Positions 52,548-61,195 of a stretch of DNA of 64,000 nt are shown here, piece after piece; within the stretch, counting starts at the first letter, position 1, and every line of letters begins with the position of its first letter. Source of the stretch: a virus; IMG/VR virus record IMGVR_UViG_3300021376_000051, positions 1-64,000 of that record, one strand, 5' to 3'. The translations under genes and the position numbers were made by a program. Under the pieces are notes generated by a model. That model saw only the letters and a program-made list of their open reading frames with translations, made no database searches and was not told the DNA's origin.

Positions 52548-52783
52548 TATTTCTTTCCTTTCTTAGATTTCTCCCATCTAACTGGCTTAGAACTCTTCTT
52601 AGCCTTAACACCCTTGGCGGTGCATTGGGCTTTGGTTGGTCGGCAAGCGGGATAAGAGCCTCCTGAAGAGGCAGATTTGCGACCACATGGCCCACCAGTC
52701 TTACAGTTTACCCAGCCCTTACCATTGTTCCGCTTGAACCAACCATGTAATCCGTACTTCCTTTCCTGAGAAAAGTCAGCCAT
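52547..52783 (-). CDS. Cys-rich basic small protein (GWVxC..PCGR..CRPT type)
   Basis: A 78-residue basic protein with four cysteines in the pattern GKGWVNCKTGGPCGRKS, YPACRPTKAQC, ending in a lysine-rich tail. I associate this cysteine/arginine pattern with small proteins found in marine phages and large DNA viruses, but the function is not known. It sits in a row of four tiny basic genes behind the appendage gene. Confidence 0.75.
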   Translation of the reverse strand: MADFSQERKYGLHGWFKRNNGKGWVNCKTGGPCGRKSASSGGSYPACRPTKAQCTAKGVKAKKSSKPVRWEKSKKGKK

Positions 52784-52896
52784 TACTTGTAACCCTTCTT
52801 AGTCATCATCTTCTTCCCTGTCTTCTTAGCTGCTGCCTTAGCATCAGCCTTACCCTTAGCGGTATATGGGAAGGTCTTCTTACCTACCTTTGGCAT
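52783..52896 (-). CDS. 37-residue basic peptide (MPKVGKKTFPYT type)
   Basis: MPKVGKKTFPYTAKGKADAK and then lysine-rich helix (KAAAKKTGKKMMTKKGYK). GGGAGGAAAGTAAT precedes the ATG, which is coupled to the stop of the neighbour. Similar peptides occur beside structural genes of aquatic podoviruses, to my recollection. Strongly basic, so DNA or scaffold binding is likely. Confidence 0.7.
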   Translation of the reverse strand: MPKVGKKTFPYTAKGKADAKAAAKKTGKKMMTKKGYK

Positions 52897-52897
52897 A

Positions 52898-53038
52898 TTA
52901 CTTTCCTCCCTTCTTGGCCTTATTGCCCCAGTTTTTGGCACCTACCTTACGGCATTTGACCATTGCGCCTGAGGCATATGCGCTGTGTTTACCTTTATAC
53001 CTAGTCATTACTTTGTGATAACAGGCATCTTTTGGCAT
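52898..53038 (-). CDS. 46-residue basic protein (AYASGAMVKCRKVGAKNWG type)
   Basis: A basic protein whose core AYASGAMVKCRKVGAKNWGN I recognise as a widespread short domain in aquatic phages and some large DNA viruses. AAAGGTGATTATT precedes the ATG at 53038. It heads the row of tiny basic genes. Role unknown; virion-associated is a guess from context. Confidence 0.75.
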   Translation of the reverse strand: MPKDACYHKVMTRYKGKHSAYASGAMVKCRKVGAKNWGNKAKKGGK

Positions 53039-53083
53039 AATAATCACCTTTCTATGATTCTAACTGCTTGGTTATTTGAATTT

Positions 53084-54463
53084 TTAGCTCCAAGGACCAA
53101 TGGATAAAACACCATTAGTTCCTACTGGAGTAAATGTTATATAGGTTCCTATCTTTACTACATTAGTACCACCAGGATTTGCACTGAATGCAATCTTTGG
53201 TGTAATGGTTACTGAGTCTGCTGTTTTAATAATGCCAGTAATAAAGGCATTATAGCTGTTAGTTGAGAATGTAGCATTAGTTATATTGCCACCAAAAGTA
53301 GTATTATAAAAAGCAGAATCTTGAGTTCTTAATGCTGCACCGCCATTACTTGGTGTACCAATAGTAGCAAAGTGTATTGTTGGTGGATTGACTGTAACAC
53401 TTTCAATAAACCTTAATGCTAGGTGTCTTGCTGTAGTTGTACCCATAGTTAAATATAAATAACCCCTAATTTGGTATGTAGTATTGGCAGCAAGTGTTAT
53501 TGTATCTTGAGGTACATCAAATATATTTTGATTACCAGTGGCAGCTAAGATTGTTCTATCAGATGTTAGTATAGATGTTTGTTCACATGGTATAAGACCA
53601 CGGCCAGATGAGTTATTACCATAGATAATATTACCATCGTGCTCAATCACACCAGTCACTGAGGTATTTAATACGACTGATGATAGTGAAACCTTAGGAG
53701 TTTTAACTTCTGTGGCTGCCTCTATCTCACCAAATGTTTGTTTGGCTGTGAATGTTTGTGCTACTCCTAGTTTAACTGGAGTCACAGGAATCCAATTAGA
53801 GCCGTTCCAAGCAGGAACCTGATCTGTAGCCGCAGAGCTTTGTGTAAGGTCACTGAGGGGATGTGTATGGGCTGTGGGTGTTCTTGAATTAGTAAGCCTA
53901 GGATCATTACCCTCACAGATTGTATTGGCAGTTGACCCATATCTATCGCTAATTAACTCTGACCCTACTGATATATCCCAACCAGTATAAGTACCGGGTG
54001 TTCCATAGGATCTTGTAATACCAAATGTTAAATCACCTACAGTTGGATCATAGTCTTTAACTTGTGCATAAAAATACTCAGTAGGGGAGTGGTTAAATAC
54101 AAGAGTTTGGTTTACTCTATATGTATAATTTAATCCAACCCATACTGAGTTTGGTGTTATTGTTGTATCGATTACAAAGTCATTAGATGCAGCTTTAGTC
54201 TGATCTTTTTTAACTATTTCACTCTTTAGTGAATTAGGATAAGCTTCGTCTTTTTCACTGTTTAAGGCTGTTTGAACTTGATAAGTTAGCTGATCGGATG
54301 TGTCTATTCTTTGGTTTAAGTAGGATGTTGTGTTGTTAAGTTGTAGAGATAGCTGATTTAGCTGTGAGTTTATTAAGGTTGTGTTCTCAAGTAAGCTTGA
54401 TTGAACAGGAGCCAATAATAAACGCATTGCATTTAGTGTTTTTCTATCTCTATCTGCATTCAT
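53084..54463 (-). CDS. Fibre/collar-like protein with trimeric-type N-terminal helix
   Basis: A 459-residue protein. The N-terminal 80 residues form a helical coiled coil (LENTTLINSQLNQLSLQLNN). Then come a beta domain (TPNSVWVGLNYTYRVNQTLV), an AHTHPLSDLTQS fibre motif near 207, and a jelly-roll-like C-terminal domain from about 300 (TLAANTTYQIRGYLYLTMGT). This order of coiled coil, HTH-type fibre repeat and C-terminal beta domain is typical of trimeric phage fibres or head decoration fibres. The stop overlap with its upstream neighbour is 4 bases. Confidence 0.75.
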   Translation of the reverse strand: MNADRDRKTLNAMRLLLAPVQSSLLENTTLINSQLNQLSLQLNNTTSYLNQRIDTSDQLTYQVQTALNSEKDEAYPNSLKSEIVKKDQTKAASNDFVIDTTITPNSVWVGLNYTYRVNQTLVFNHSPTEYFYAQVKDYDPTVGDLTFGITRSYGTPGTYTGWDISVGSELISDRYGSTANTICEGNDPRLTNSRTPTAHTHPLSDLTQSSAATDQVPAWNGSNWIPVTPVKLGVAQTFTAKQTFGEIEAATEVKTPKVSLSSVVLNTSVTGVIEHDGNIIYGNNSSGRGLIPCEQTSILTSDRTILAATGNQNIFDVPQDTITLAANTTYQIRGYLYLTMGTTTARHLALRFIESVTVNPPTIHFATIGTPSNGGAALRTQDSAFYNTTFGGNITNATFSTNSYNAFITGIIKTADSVTITPKIAFSANPGGTNVVKIGTYITFTPVGTNGVLSIGPWS

Positions 54464-54759
54464 CCCTTACATTTCCTACCCTTTGGGCAGCTTTGCTTAG
54501 AGCCACCTGGGCCAGCCCATAGATTTTTGCAGGCCCAATATTTGGCTGTTAGCTTGTTGTTTGCTTGATTACAGTTATGTCTAGCCTTAAAGCTCTTTCT
54601 GGCTTCTGGAGAGTAGTTATGACCATACCCTTTGGCACCAAAGTGAATGATTTTTTCTTGACCATTGGCGCAAGCCTTGACCATTCTTTTCTTACCGGGT
54701 GAGGTAGATGGTCTTGGTTTATTACAGGGCATACTTGATTTGTTTGCTTTCTTAGCCAT
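54460..54759 (-). CDS. Small basic conserved protein (HNYSPEARKSFKARHNC type)
   Basis: A 99-residue basic protein with KIIHFGAKGYGHNYS, KSFKARHNC and KLTAKYWACKNLW blocks. I recognise this as a conserved short domain of aquatic phages and large viruses without known function. Six cysteines and two histidines could bind metal. It is coupled to the portal gene (8-base overlap), so it is probably made with the prohead proteins. Confidence 0.78.
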   Translation of the reverse strand: MAKKANKSSMPCNKPRPSTSPGKKRMVKACANGQEKIIHFGAKGYGHNYSPEARKSFKARHNCNQANNKLTAKYWACKNLWAGPGGSKQSCPKGRKCKG

Positions 54760-56356
54760 TCATACCTCCAAATAGTTTCATTGCTTGTTGTTGTACTTCT
54801 GGTGGAATGTTTGCACCACCAGTATTCTTTAGATCTTCTTGCATAGCAGAGCCAGCAGCATTTGCTGTTTGCTGAGCAACAATCTTTTGTAGTTCCATCT
54901 GCTGCTGCATCTGAGCTTGCTTGTTTTTTTCTTCTTGTATTTCTTCTTGTGATTTAACCCAGTTATCTGGATCAAACCCAAGTGAAGTAATAAGTGCTCT
55001 AGCAAAGGCATCCCACTTAAAGGATGACGCAGCTTGCTCAGGTAGGTTTCTTACCATTTCACCCATTTGGAGTAACTTGGTAATATCTGACTCTCTTGAC
55101 AATGATTGTAAACCAGTCAGGATTTCAATGTTAAGAATACCATTCTTCTCATCAAACTGGTCCTTGATTCTTTCATCTATTTCGTTGTTATCCAACATTA
55201 GATATACTGTTCTTCTAATAATAGGGATCATAAAGTCTCTAGCAATAGCAGAGAAAGTACCACCAAGGATATTCTCTAACTCATTACCGACAGCTCTAAT
55301 AGCGGTAGCTGTTACGCGATCACCTGTAGGCATTGCTGCTGTCTGTAGCAGGAAGCCCTGACCAACCTCTTTGCGCATTGTTTCTACTGCTGAAGCACTT
55401 ACCTGAAGTTGTGCATTCATAGTATCTGATGGTGAGATTGTAAATACTTCGTTCTTCTTTGCCGCTACCCATTGACCATTAACGGCCCCGGATAGGTCAT
55501 CAATTTCCGTTACACCGGCTGGGTCTACACCCATAAAAAAAGTAGAACCAGCAGCCATGCCTTGAATTAAGGCTCTGCTGTATGATTCCAAAGTCTTGAT
55601 ATCGGAGTAGATATCTTCTACATGGGATCTACCATAATCTTCACCAGCAATGGTAGCCCAACGTAGTATTACATACGGAAGAACATCATAGTAACCTACA
55701 TCTATAATCTCTTTTTCTAGTTCTTTTTCTACTTTCCAGCGACCAGTATCTTCTTCTTGGCAAACCCGGATATAAACTGTTTTATACCCGGATTGTTCTT
55801 CTTCACCAGAAATAAAATCATAATAGTTAGCTGGTTCTACATTGGATGGAGAAACGAATTCTAGGTAGATAAACTCTTTAATAGACCCATTTACATCCCT
55901 TCGGACTACAAACTGGTCAAGACGGACTACCCTAAATGAATAATCATTTTCCATCACAATAAGAACATCGCCAACAACTATGAGGTGTTGCATGGCTAAA
56001 TAGGAAACTTCTCTAAGGTTATTAGATATTAGTTTCTTATATACTTGGAAAGAAAGCTTATCTAGAAATTCTGCTACTTCTCTAGATGGTTCACGACCAT
56101 TCTTAAGACCAAATGAAAAGAATGGTGTATCGTTTAGTGGAATTAATACACTGAGAATCTTACTAGCAAGTGATGTTACACCTCTAGATTGAACAGAAGA
56201 GAATGTCTGAAGTAGGTTATCTTCTCCAGTCATTGACTCATATGGCAACAAAGTAGGAACAGTTATAGCAGAACATGCTCTTGCTTTGTTTAGTTTAGTA
56301 TCACGTTTGGCATTTAAAACTTGCCATCGTTCTTTGATTGTTTTCTCAGTATTCAT
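54752..56356 (-). CDS. Portal protein (gp8-like head-tail connector)
   Basis: A 534-residue portal matching T7 gp8 (536). Family landmarks include the N-terminal RWQVLNAKRDTKLNKARACS and NLLQTFSSVQSRGVTSLASK, the YGRSHVEDIYSDIKTLESYS clip/stem helices, and the RVTATAIRAVGNELENILGG helix. The C-terminus is Gln/Met rich (KQAQMQQQMELQKIVAQQ). It forms the dodecameric ring through which TerL pumps DNA. Confidence 0.96.
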   Translation of the reverse strand: MNTEKTIKERWQVLNAKRDTKLNKARACSAITVPTLLPYESMTGEDNLLQTFSSVQSRGVTSLASKILSVLIPLNDTPFFSFGLKNGREPSREVAEFLDKLSFQVYKKLISNNLREVSYLAMQHLIVVGDVLIVMENDYSFRVVRLDQFVVRRDVNGSIKEFIYLEFVSPSNVEPANYYDFISGEEEQSGYKTVYIRVCQEEDTGRWKVEKELEKEIIDVGYYDVLPYVILRWATIAGEDYGRSHVEDIYSDIKTLESYSRALIQGMAAGSTFFMGVDPAGVTEIDDLSGAVNGQWVAAKKNEVFTISPSDTMNAQLQVSASAVETMRKEVGQGFLLQTAAMPTGDRVTATAIRAVGNELENILGGTFSAIARDFMIPIIRRTVYLMLDNNEIDERIKDQFDEKNGILNIEILTGLQSLSRESDITKLLQMGEMVRNLPEQAASSFKWDAFARALITSLGFDPDNWVKSQEEIQEEKNKQAQMQQQMELQKIVAQQTANAAGSAMQEDLKNTGGANIPPEVQQQAMKLFGGMNG

Positions 56357-56365
56357 TTACTCTCC

Positions 56366-56737
56366 TCAGAGTGGTCTTATCTCTTGTTCGTATGCTGGTC
56401 TTTCAATAACCGGCATGTCTAGGTTTAAACCAGCTTCGCCTAGGGTTATCTCACCCTTATCAACCCTAGCTTGAGCGGTCTGCTCTAGGAAGGTTGCTGT
56501 TTCTCTACGACGTTCTTCAGCAATTACACCAGCTCTTCTGGCTGCTGCTTCCTGCTGTAGTCTTTCGTTTTCAATTCGCTCTAGTCGTGCGTTTTCACGC
56601 ATTCTAGCTTCTTGTTCTTTTTGTAGCTTAGCTTGCATTGCCATTTGCTCACGCATAAGGCTCATAGCATATGCATCTGGATCTGTGATTTGTCCACTTG
56701 GACCACGATTACCACCACCACCTCCACCAAAACTCAT
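56366..56737 (-). CDS. Coiled-coil protein upstream of the portal
   Basis: A 123-residue protein: Gly-rich start (MSFGGGGGGNRGPSG), then a long Gln/Glu/Arg helix (MAMQAKLQKEQEARMRENAR onward) to about residue 90. AAGGAGGTAACCT lies before the ATG. In T7 the corresponding slot holds gp7.3, a small head-tail/adsorption protein of different sequence; an analogous virion role is conceivable. Confidence 0.7.
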   Translation of the reverse strand: MSFGGGGGGNRGPSGQITDPDAYAMSLMREQMAMQAKLQKEQEARMRENARLERIENERLQQEAAARRAGVIAEERRRETATFLEQTAQARVDKGEITLGEAGLNLDMPVIERPAYEQEIRPL

Positions 56738-56759
56738 AGGTTACCTCCTTTCCTGAAGG

Positions 56760-57032
56760 TCAAACATTGCCCGTATTTTCTGAACTAGTTCTATCTGACC
56801 CGCTTTGAAGCCACGCTCGTAATCCTTTAGCTTTAGATCGTTTGGGTTCAGGGTTATTATTTTTTCCAGCTTCTCTATCAATTCTTTGCTTATTCTCAAG
56901 TTGTTCTCGTTCATTGTTTAATCTTGTTATTTCTTCTTTATAATCTCTAATAAGCTTTAAACATAGCTGAAGATCTGGATCCATTTGTGCATTATGTTTT
57001 AATCTTAATAGTAAATACTCAACTCTGTTCAT
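56760..57032 (-). CDS. Small coiled-coil hypothetical protein
   Basis: A 90-residue charged protein. Residues 25-60 are a clear coiled coil (LIRDYKEEITRLNNEREQLE), followed by a basic, Ser/Asn-rich tail. It overlaps its upstream neighbour by 14 bases and lies between RNR and the virion genes. No family recognised. Confidence 0.65.
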   Translation of the reverse strand: MNRVEYLLLRLKHNAQMDPDLQLCLKLIRDYKEEITRLNNEREQLENKQRIDREAGKNNNPEPKRSKAKGLRAWLQSGSDRTSSENTGNV

Positions 57033-57246
57033 TTTTAGATACCATAATATTTAGCATAAAGTTTTTTGTACCGGGATCTATTTTATTTTCAGTTAATGCC
57101 GTGTGGAAGTTACTTAAGAATATGTGTGCCATATTCATGTTGTGAAAGCCAACATCTAATTGAGAATCTTTTAGTTTAACGAGCTTAATTGCTTCGTTTA
57201 TAACAAGATCCAAATCATACTCACTTTCAACAAACATTGTAGACAT
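57019..57246 (-). CDS. Small hypothetical protein after RNR
   Basis: A 75-residue mainly helical protein (DLDLVINEAIKLVKLKDSQL, MAHIFLSNFHTALTENK). It follows the RNR stop by 10 bases with AAGGAGTATATT as ribosome site. No family recognised. Confidence 0.7.
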   Translation of the reverse strand: MSTMFVESEYDLDLVINEAIKLVKLKDSQLDVGFHNMNMAHIFLSNFHTALTENKIDPGTKNFMLNIMVSKNEQS

Positions 57247-57256
57247 AATATACTCC

Positions 57257-59173
57257 TTAAGTTATTTCACAGGCACCAGCAGAACAAGCTAGTTCGTGTG
57301 ATGCCTTGGTTGTATCTTCTTTTTCATATTCTGAAAGTAGATTCCAATTTACATGAGTAGGCATTAACGCCTCAAGTTTACCATACTCTTCTTCAGTAAT
57401 AGACTCAAAGGGTGCTTGCTGGTAGATGTGTTCTACAGTTGGTAGAAATGATACACCAGATACCATGTGCCAGTGTTGCCATAACCAACCACCTACATAT
57501 AGGAAGTCATTATCTGTATAGTTTACAGTAACGCTTGGCTTGTGATCGCAGTAGAATAGTTGATAAGCCAACCATAATTGTAGGTGACCTAGTGCATTAA
57601 TCTCATGTCGAGTAACACCAAAGTTTGCCTTAATTGGGAATGAGAATACTGTTGTATTTTCTGGCTTCATAACACAAGGCTCATGTGGAATACCAGCATT
57701 AGCCATAAACTTGGACATTGGTGAGTTCTTTTCCATTCTGATTCTACGGATATAGAACTTATCAAATCTTGGATGAAGACCGCTAGCTGAACCAGCAACA
57801 CAGGATGTTGTTCCCTCTGGCTTTACACAGGTAATTGACTTTGATGGATTAATACCAAGATATTCAGCAAACTGTTCATTTGTTTTGTGAGCAACAAACT
57901 TAAGTGCTTCAAGAATCTTTTGTAGTTCTTCAATACCATGACCACCATTTGTAAGGTTGTTATCAAAGATACCAGTCATAGATACACCAAGCAATCTTTC
58001 TTCTTCACAGTTTTCCTTGAAAGATGTTTGACCATTCTTTTCAAAGTAAGTAAAGTTAGTAAGAGCACTCTGGAGGGTACCTAGGATTGTAGCTAGTCTG
58101 ATCTTCTCAATTAGCTGTGGGCCTTGGTCTTGTGGTTTAACTACAATAGTACTTAGGTTGCAGAACTGATCTGGTCTGAGGATAATCTCACTACAGGGAT
58201 TAGTACCAAACTTGTAATTAGGATTTCTACCAGCCTTTTCTGCAATCTTTTGCATTACTTCTCTATTACAAATACCACGCTCACCTGACCGTGAATTGTA
58301 AAGAGAAGCCCATTCATTCATAAATGTACCGAGACTGGGCTTGCCATTAAATACAGCAGAGTTATTAGCTAATGATCTATGACCATTAGTTTCCCACCAG
58401 GGACCACTTTTGGCATGGGCCATATCGTAATCATTTAGATCTGATAGGCTGATCAGGGCTGAGCGTCTTACGCCACCACTGATAATGCTATCTGCAATCT
58501 GACATACAAGATCGTGAACTTCAATTGGCTTTAGTTTACGACCCTTGGCACCATAGAAGATGTTAGATGTAAACTTAATAAGACGTACAAATGGTTCTGG
58601 ACCACTGGCTCTCCCACCAAAAGTCTTAAGTCTTGTACCGGCTGCTCTTATTTTACTTACGTCAACTGTAAAATGCTTACCATTGAACAGTTCTATAATA
58701 AAACACTTATAGGCATTAGCCCAACCCTCTCTTGAGTCCTCGACTACAATAGAGTCTGATAACTTTGTAATTGTTTCTGGGATCTGGGGTAGGTTATTAA
58801 TCTCTTCAGACTCAACTGAAAAGCCAACTCCAGTGCCACAGGCTAGGGCGTACAGGATATTTGAGAATGATTCTACTGAATTAACAGCAACATAGCAGCA
58901 GTTATAGGCTGCAACATCATCCTTATCAAGAGCTGGGCCAGCCGTCATAAGAGCGCGCATAGAACCGAATATTTCACGATTCTTCATTGCTTCTCTGGCC
59001 TTATTAAACTCTTCATATTGCAGTTTAGGTAGCTTAGTGTTTAGATTTAGTCGGCTATCTAGGTAATTAAAGTATCTATCTACAGCCTCATCCCAGGTTT
59101 CTCTACGGTTTAGGTCATCTACCCAACGACAATACTTATCAATTGCTACTAATTCTTCAAAAATCTTACTCAT
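57257..59173 (-). CDS. Ribonucleotide reductase, monomeric class II (B12-dependent)
   Basis: A 638-residue enzyme reducing ribonucleotides to deoxyribonucleotides. It matches the monomeric adenosylcobalamin-dependent class (Lactobacillus leichmannii type): single gene, no nrdB partner, active-site GTNPCSEIILRP (about residue 322-333) with FCNLS just after, KPEGTTSCVAGSASGLHP and a C-terminal redox pair in ACSAGACEIT. Marine phages carry this class often. It is placed between the exonuclease and the portal cluster. Activity depends on cobalamin from the host or environment. Confidence 0.93.
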   Translation of the reverse strand: MSKIFEELVAIDKYCRWVDDLNRRETWDEAVDRYFNYLDSRLNLNTKLPKLQYEEFNKAREAMKNREIFGSMRALMTAGPALDKDDVAAYNCCYVAVNSVESFSNILYALACGTGVGFSVESEEINNLPQIPETITKLSDSIVVEDSREGWANAYKCFIIELFNGKHFTVDVSKIRAAGTRLKTFGGRASGPEPFVRLIKFTSNIFYGAKGRKLKPIEVHDLVCQIADSIISGGVRRSALISLSDLNDYDMAHAKSGPWWETNGHRSLANNSAVFNGKPSLGTFMNEWASLYNSRSGERGICNREVMQKIAEKAGRNPNYKFGTNPCSEIILRPDQFCNLSTIVVKPQDQGPQLIEKIRLATILGTLQSALTNFTYFEKNGQTSFKENCEEERLLGVSMTGIFDNNLTNGGHGIEELQKILEALKFVAHKTNEQFAEYLGINPSKSITCVKPEGTTSCVAGSASGLHPRFDKFYIRRIRMEKNSPMSKFMANAGIPHEPCVMKPENTTVFSFPIKANFGVTRHEINALGHLQLWLAYQLFYCDHKPSVTVNYTDNDFLYVGGWLWQHWHMVSGVSFLPTVEHIYQQAPFESITEEEYGKLEALMPTHVNWNLLSEYEKEDTTKASHELACSAGACEIT

Positions 59174-59174
59174 A

Positions 59175-59960
59175 TTACTCCTTGTTTAAATCCAAAATGT
59201 TTCTATCTCCAAGGTTATTTGGACACCAAAGGGTGATTTCCCTGGTTTCCTTGTTAAAATCACCATTTCTTAGGATTCTAACACACCTAGCCTGAGAAAG
59301 AGCAAAGTCACTAGGTGCCATATCAGGCACCTTACCCTCTGGTCTTTTTGCCCAGTCTTCTGTTAGGTACATATCCATGATAACCTTATCCCATTCTTCT
59401 CTGGGATACTTGTCCAAAATCTTATTAGCTTTTACAGCCCCAACCTTCCATAGACCCCAGATGTTATCTGTAGAATCTCCAGTTAGCCATTGCTGGTAAA
59501 AGTATCTATCTGCGGCATCTTGTTCAACACAAACAGGTTCTTCTTCCTTATCAGGATTCCAGTGCCAACCAGGAATCTGTCGTAGATCCTTGTCTACTGT
59601 TACCCCAATAGCTTGACCAGAAGAAACCAGCATACCAATCAAGTCATCTGCTTCTAGTCTATCTACACACCGTGATGTAATACCGGTATCATAAATACAC
59701 TCTAGAGCATAACTTATTGAGTCGGGTGCCTTAAAGTCATCTCTGTGTTCCTTGTAGGGCTTCCAGAAGACCCTACGGTAGTTCTTGTTTCTTGGGCATG
59801 ACATAGCAATATAAACTTTGTCCACACCCTTGGGAGTCCAATCGCTAATGTCTTTATTGATCCTTTCCGGCAGTGCATCAATACCTTCTTGGTCGGCCCA
59901 AAACGCCGCACGATAAGCGATAATATCTCCATCTAAAATAGCCTCTGTTGGTTTATTCAT
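59175..59960 (-). CDS. 5'-3' exonuclease (gp6 / FEN-like)
   Basis: A 261-residue nuclease of the 5'-nuclease (FEN/T5 D15/T7 gp6) superfamily, for removing RNA primers and degrading host DNA. Metal-binding acidic motifs are visible: ILDGDIIAYRAAF near the start, RLEADDLIGML near 110, VTVDKDLRQIPG near 130 and WLTGDSTDNIWGLWKVG near 160 (helix-two-turn-helix part). It overlaps the kinase gene by 8 bases and ends one base before the RNR. Confidence 0.9.
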   Translation of the reverse strand: MNKPTEAILDGDIIAYRAAFWADQEGIDALPERINKDISDWTPKGVDKVYIAMSCPRNKNYRRVFWKPYKEHRDDFKAPDSISYALECIYDTGITSRCVDRLEADDLIGMLVSSGQAIGVTVDKDLRQIPGWHWNPDKEEEPVCVEQDAADRYFYQQWLTGDSTDNIWGLWKVGAVKANKILDKYPREEWDKVIMDMYLTEDWAKRPEGKVPDMAPSDFALSQARCVRILRNGDFNKETREITLWCPNNLGDRNILDLNKE

Positions 59961-60606
59961 TTTCGTTTTCTTTTGTCCAAGGTAGTTCTTCGATTTCTAG
60001 TTTACCAGTATCAAGAATCTCATCAATAGCTTCGTTTATGTCTTCCTTTAGTTCCATAAGTGTTTCATTATTGACAATAATAAGGTCAAATAATTCTTCA
60101 TACTCACTGTTGGGAAGACCAAAACTATCTTCTACATCATTAGCTAGCTTTTCACTTTCGTGTTTACGCCACTCAGCGTTTTCTTCACTAAGTGTACGAC
60201 CACCAGAATCAATAAATATCTGTGTGGCTGCTAGTTCTCTGCCAAGTGCTATCTCATTCATGTACCTAACATCGTCTTGAATAATGACATATTCCCAGTA
60301 CTTTTTATTTTCGGACTTGTTATCTACTTCTTTAAGCATATACTCTTGAATGGTTTCAAAGGTTTTTTCAATCCAGTATTCTGGATTTTCTTTACGCTTT
60401 GAAGCACCAAGTTCTTGGCAAAACTTACGATACTCGTCTGGTTTTGTTTCCTTTGAGTATCCAAGATCTGCCGCTGCTTTCTTTAGTGAGTCAGCAAATG
60501 GTACAATAACTGGAATATAACCCCTATGGTAAGCTAAGGCTTCTATAATCTTAGCTACCGATGTCTTTCCAACCCGGCCCTTGCCGCTGATCTGAATAAT
60601 TCTCAT
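59953..60606 (-). CDS. Deoxynucleoside monophosphate kinase-like protein
   Basis: A 217-residue P-loop kinase. The ISGKGRVGKTSVAKIIEAL Walker A at the N-terminus, YVIIQDDVRYMNE Walker B/lid area around 110-120 and FIDSGGRTLSEE with an RxxxE lid resemble phage dNMP/adenylate kinase-like proteins such as T4 gp1. It would convert dNMPs to dNDPs. Substrate specificity is not readable. It overlaps the preceding small gene by 56 bases. Confidence 0.8.
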   Translation of the reverse strand: MRIIQISGKGRVGKTSVAKIIEALAYHRGYIPVIVPFADSLKKAAADLGYSKETKPDEYRKFCQELGASKRKENPEYWIEKTFETIQEYMLKEVDNKSENKKYWEYVIIQDDVRYMNEIALGRELAATQIFIDSGGRTLSEENAEWRKHESEKLANDVEDSFGLPNSEYEELFDLIIVNNETLMELKEDINEAIDEILDTGKLEIEELPWTKENENE

Positions 60607-60742
60607 TATGTATTTCCTTCCAGTTACGAATAATATAACCTAAACCAATATTACCTTTTTGGTAATCAATAACAATTGGATGTTCTGGGTTGCTAGCTAT
60701 AAACTCGTTTACTTGTCTCATAAAAGTAACAGAGTCATTCAT
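60551..60742 (-). CDS. Small hypothetical protein
   Basis: A 63-residue protein (MNDSVTFMRQVNEFIASNPE...) whose ATG overlaps the TGA of the HNH-like gene (ATGA), with AAAGAG upstream. Its last 56 bases overlap the kinase start. It looks natural in composition, with an Asn/Tyr/Trp-containing C-terminal half. No family recognised. Confidence 0.6.
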   Translation of the reverse strand: MNDSVTFMRQVNEFIASNPEHPIVIDYQKGNIGLGYIIRNWKEIHNENYSDQRQGPGWKDIGS

Positions 60743-60960
60743 CTCTTTGCTCTATTGTAAGACTTGGAAACAACTCTTAGATTCTTAGATGAGTTGTTTC
60801 TTGGGTTACCATCTCTATGATCAATGTCTTTACCATCACCCCTGCGAACAGTTCCCTTACGGAGTCCTGCTCGTCGTGCTTTATTTCGGTGTGCTCGGTC
60901 TTTCTTTGACTTAGTAGATGATTGAAATTTCTTGTACTCGTCTTTGTAATCTCTTGGCAT
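60739..60960 (-). CDS. HNH-like nuclease domain protein
   Basis: A 73-residue very basic protein with an HNH-like C-terminal half: KDIDHRDGNPRNNSSKNLRV and SYNRAKR supply the D-H, N-x-N-L and final N positions. The N-terminal arm is all Lys/Arg/Gln-rich. HNH proteins nick DNA with one metal ion; this is shorter than typical homing enzymes, so it may be a minimal or truncated form. It lies in the replication cluster between DNA polymerase and kinase. Confidence 0.65.
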   Translation of the reverse strand: MPRDYKDEYKKFQSSTKSKKDRAHRNKARRAGLRKGTVRRGDGKDIDHRDGNPRNNSSKNLRVVSKSYNRAKR

Positions 60961-60967
60961 TTTATTC

Positions 60968-61195
60968 CTATTCTAGAAACCAAACTTTACCTTGACTTTT
61001 GAGTAGTTCTGCTACTCGGAATCTAAGTACTTTGTTTTCTTCACTTAGTTTGTCGATTTCATTTTTAATAATAGTTGGGATTACAACATCCACAACACTC
61101 CATTGGTGCTTTACTAGACTTGAATGTAAAGTATTGTAAAGCTCTTGTTCATCAGCGTTATCAGAAACTTTAACCTCTAGATATACAGTTTTCAT
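60968..61195 (-). CDS. Small hypothetical protein after DNA polymerase
   Basis: A 75-residue protein with a beta-strand start (MKTVYLEVKVSD) and helical end (KNEIDKLSEENKVLRFRVAE), perhaps a coiled coil. The ATG coincides with the polymerase stop region (coupled). No family recognised. Confidence 0.65.
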   Translation of the reverse strand: MKTVYLEVKVSDNADEQELYNTLHSSLVKHQWSVVDVVIPTIIKNEIDKLSEENKVLRFRVAELLKSQGKVWFLE

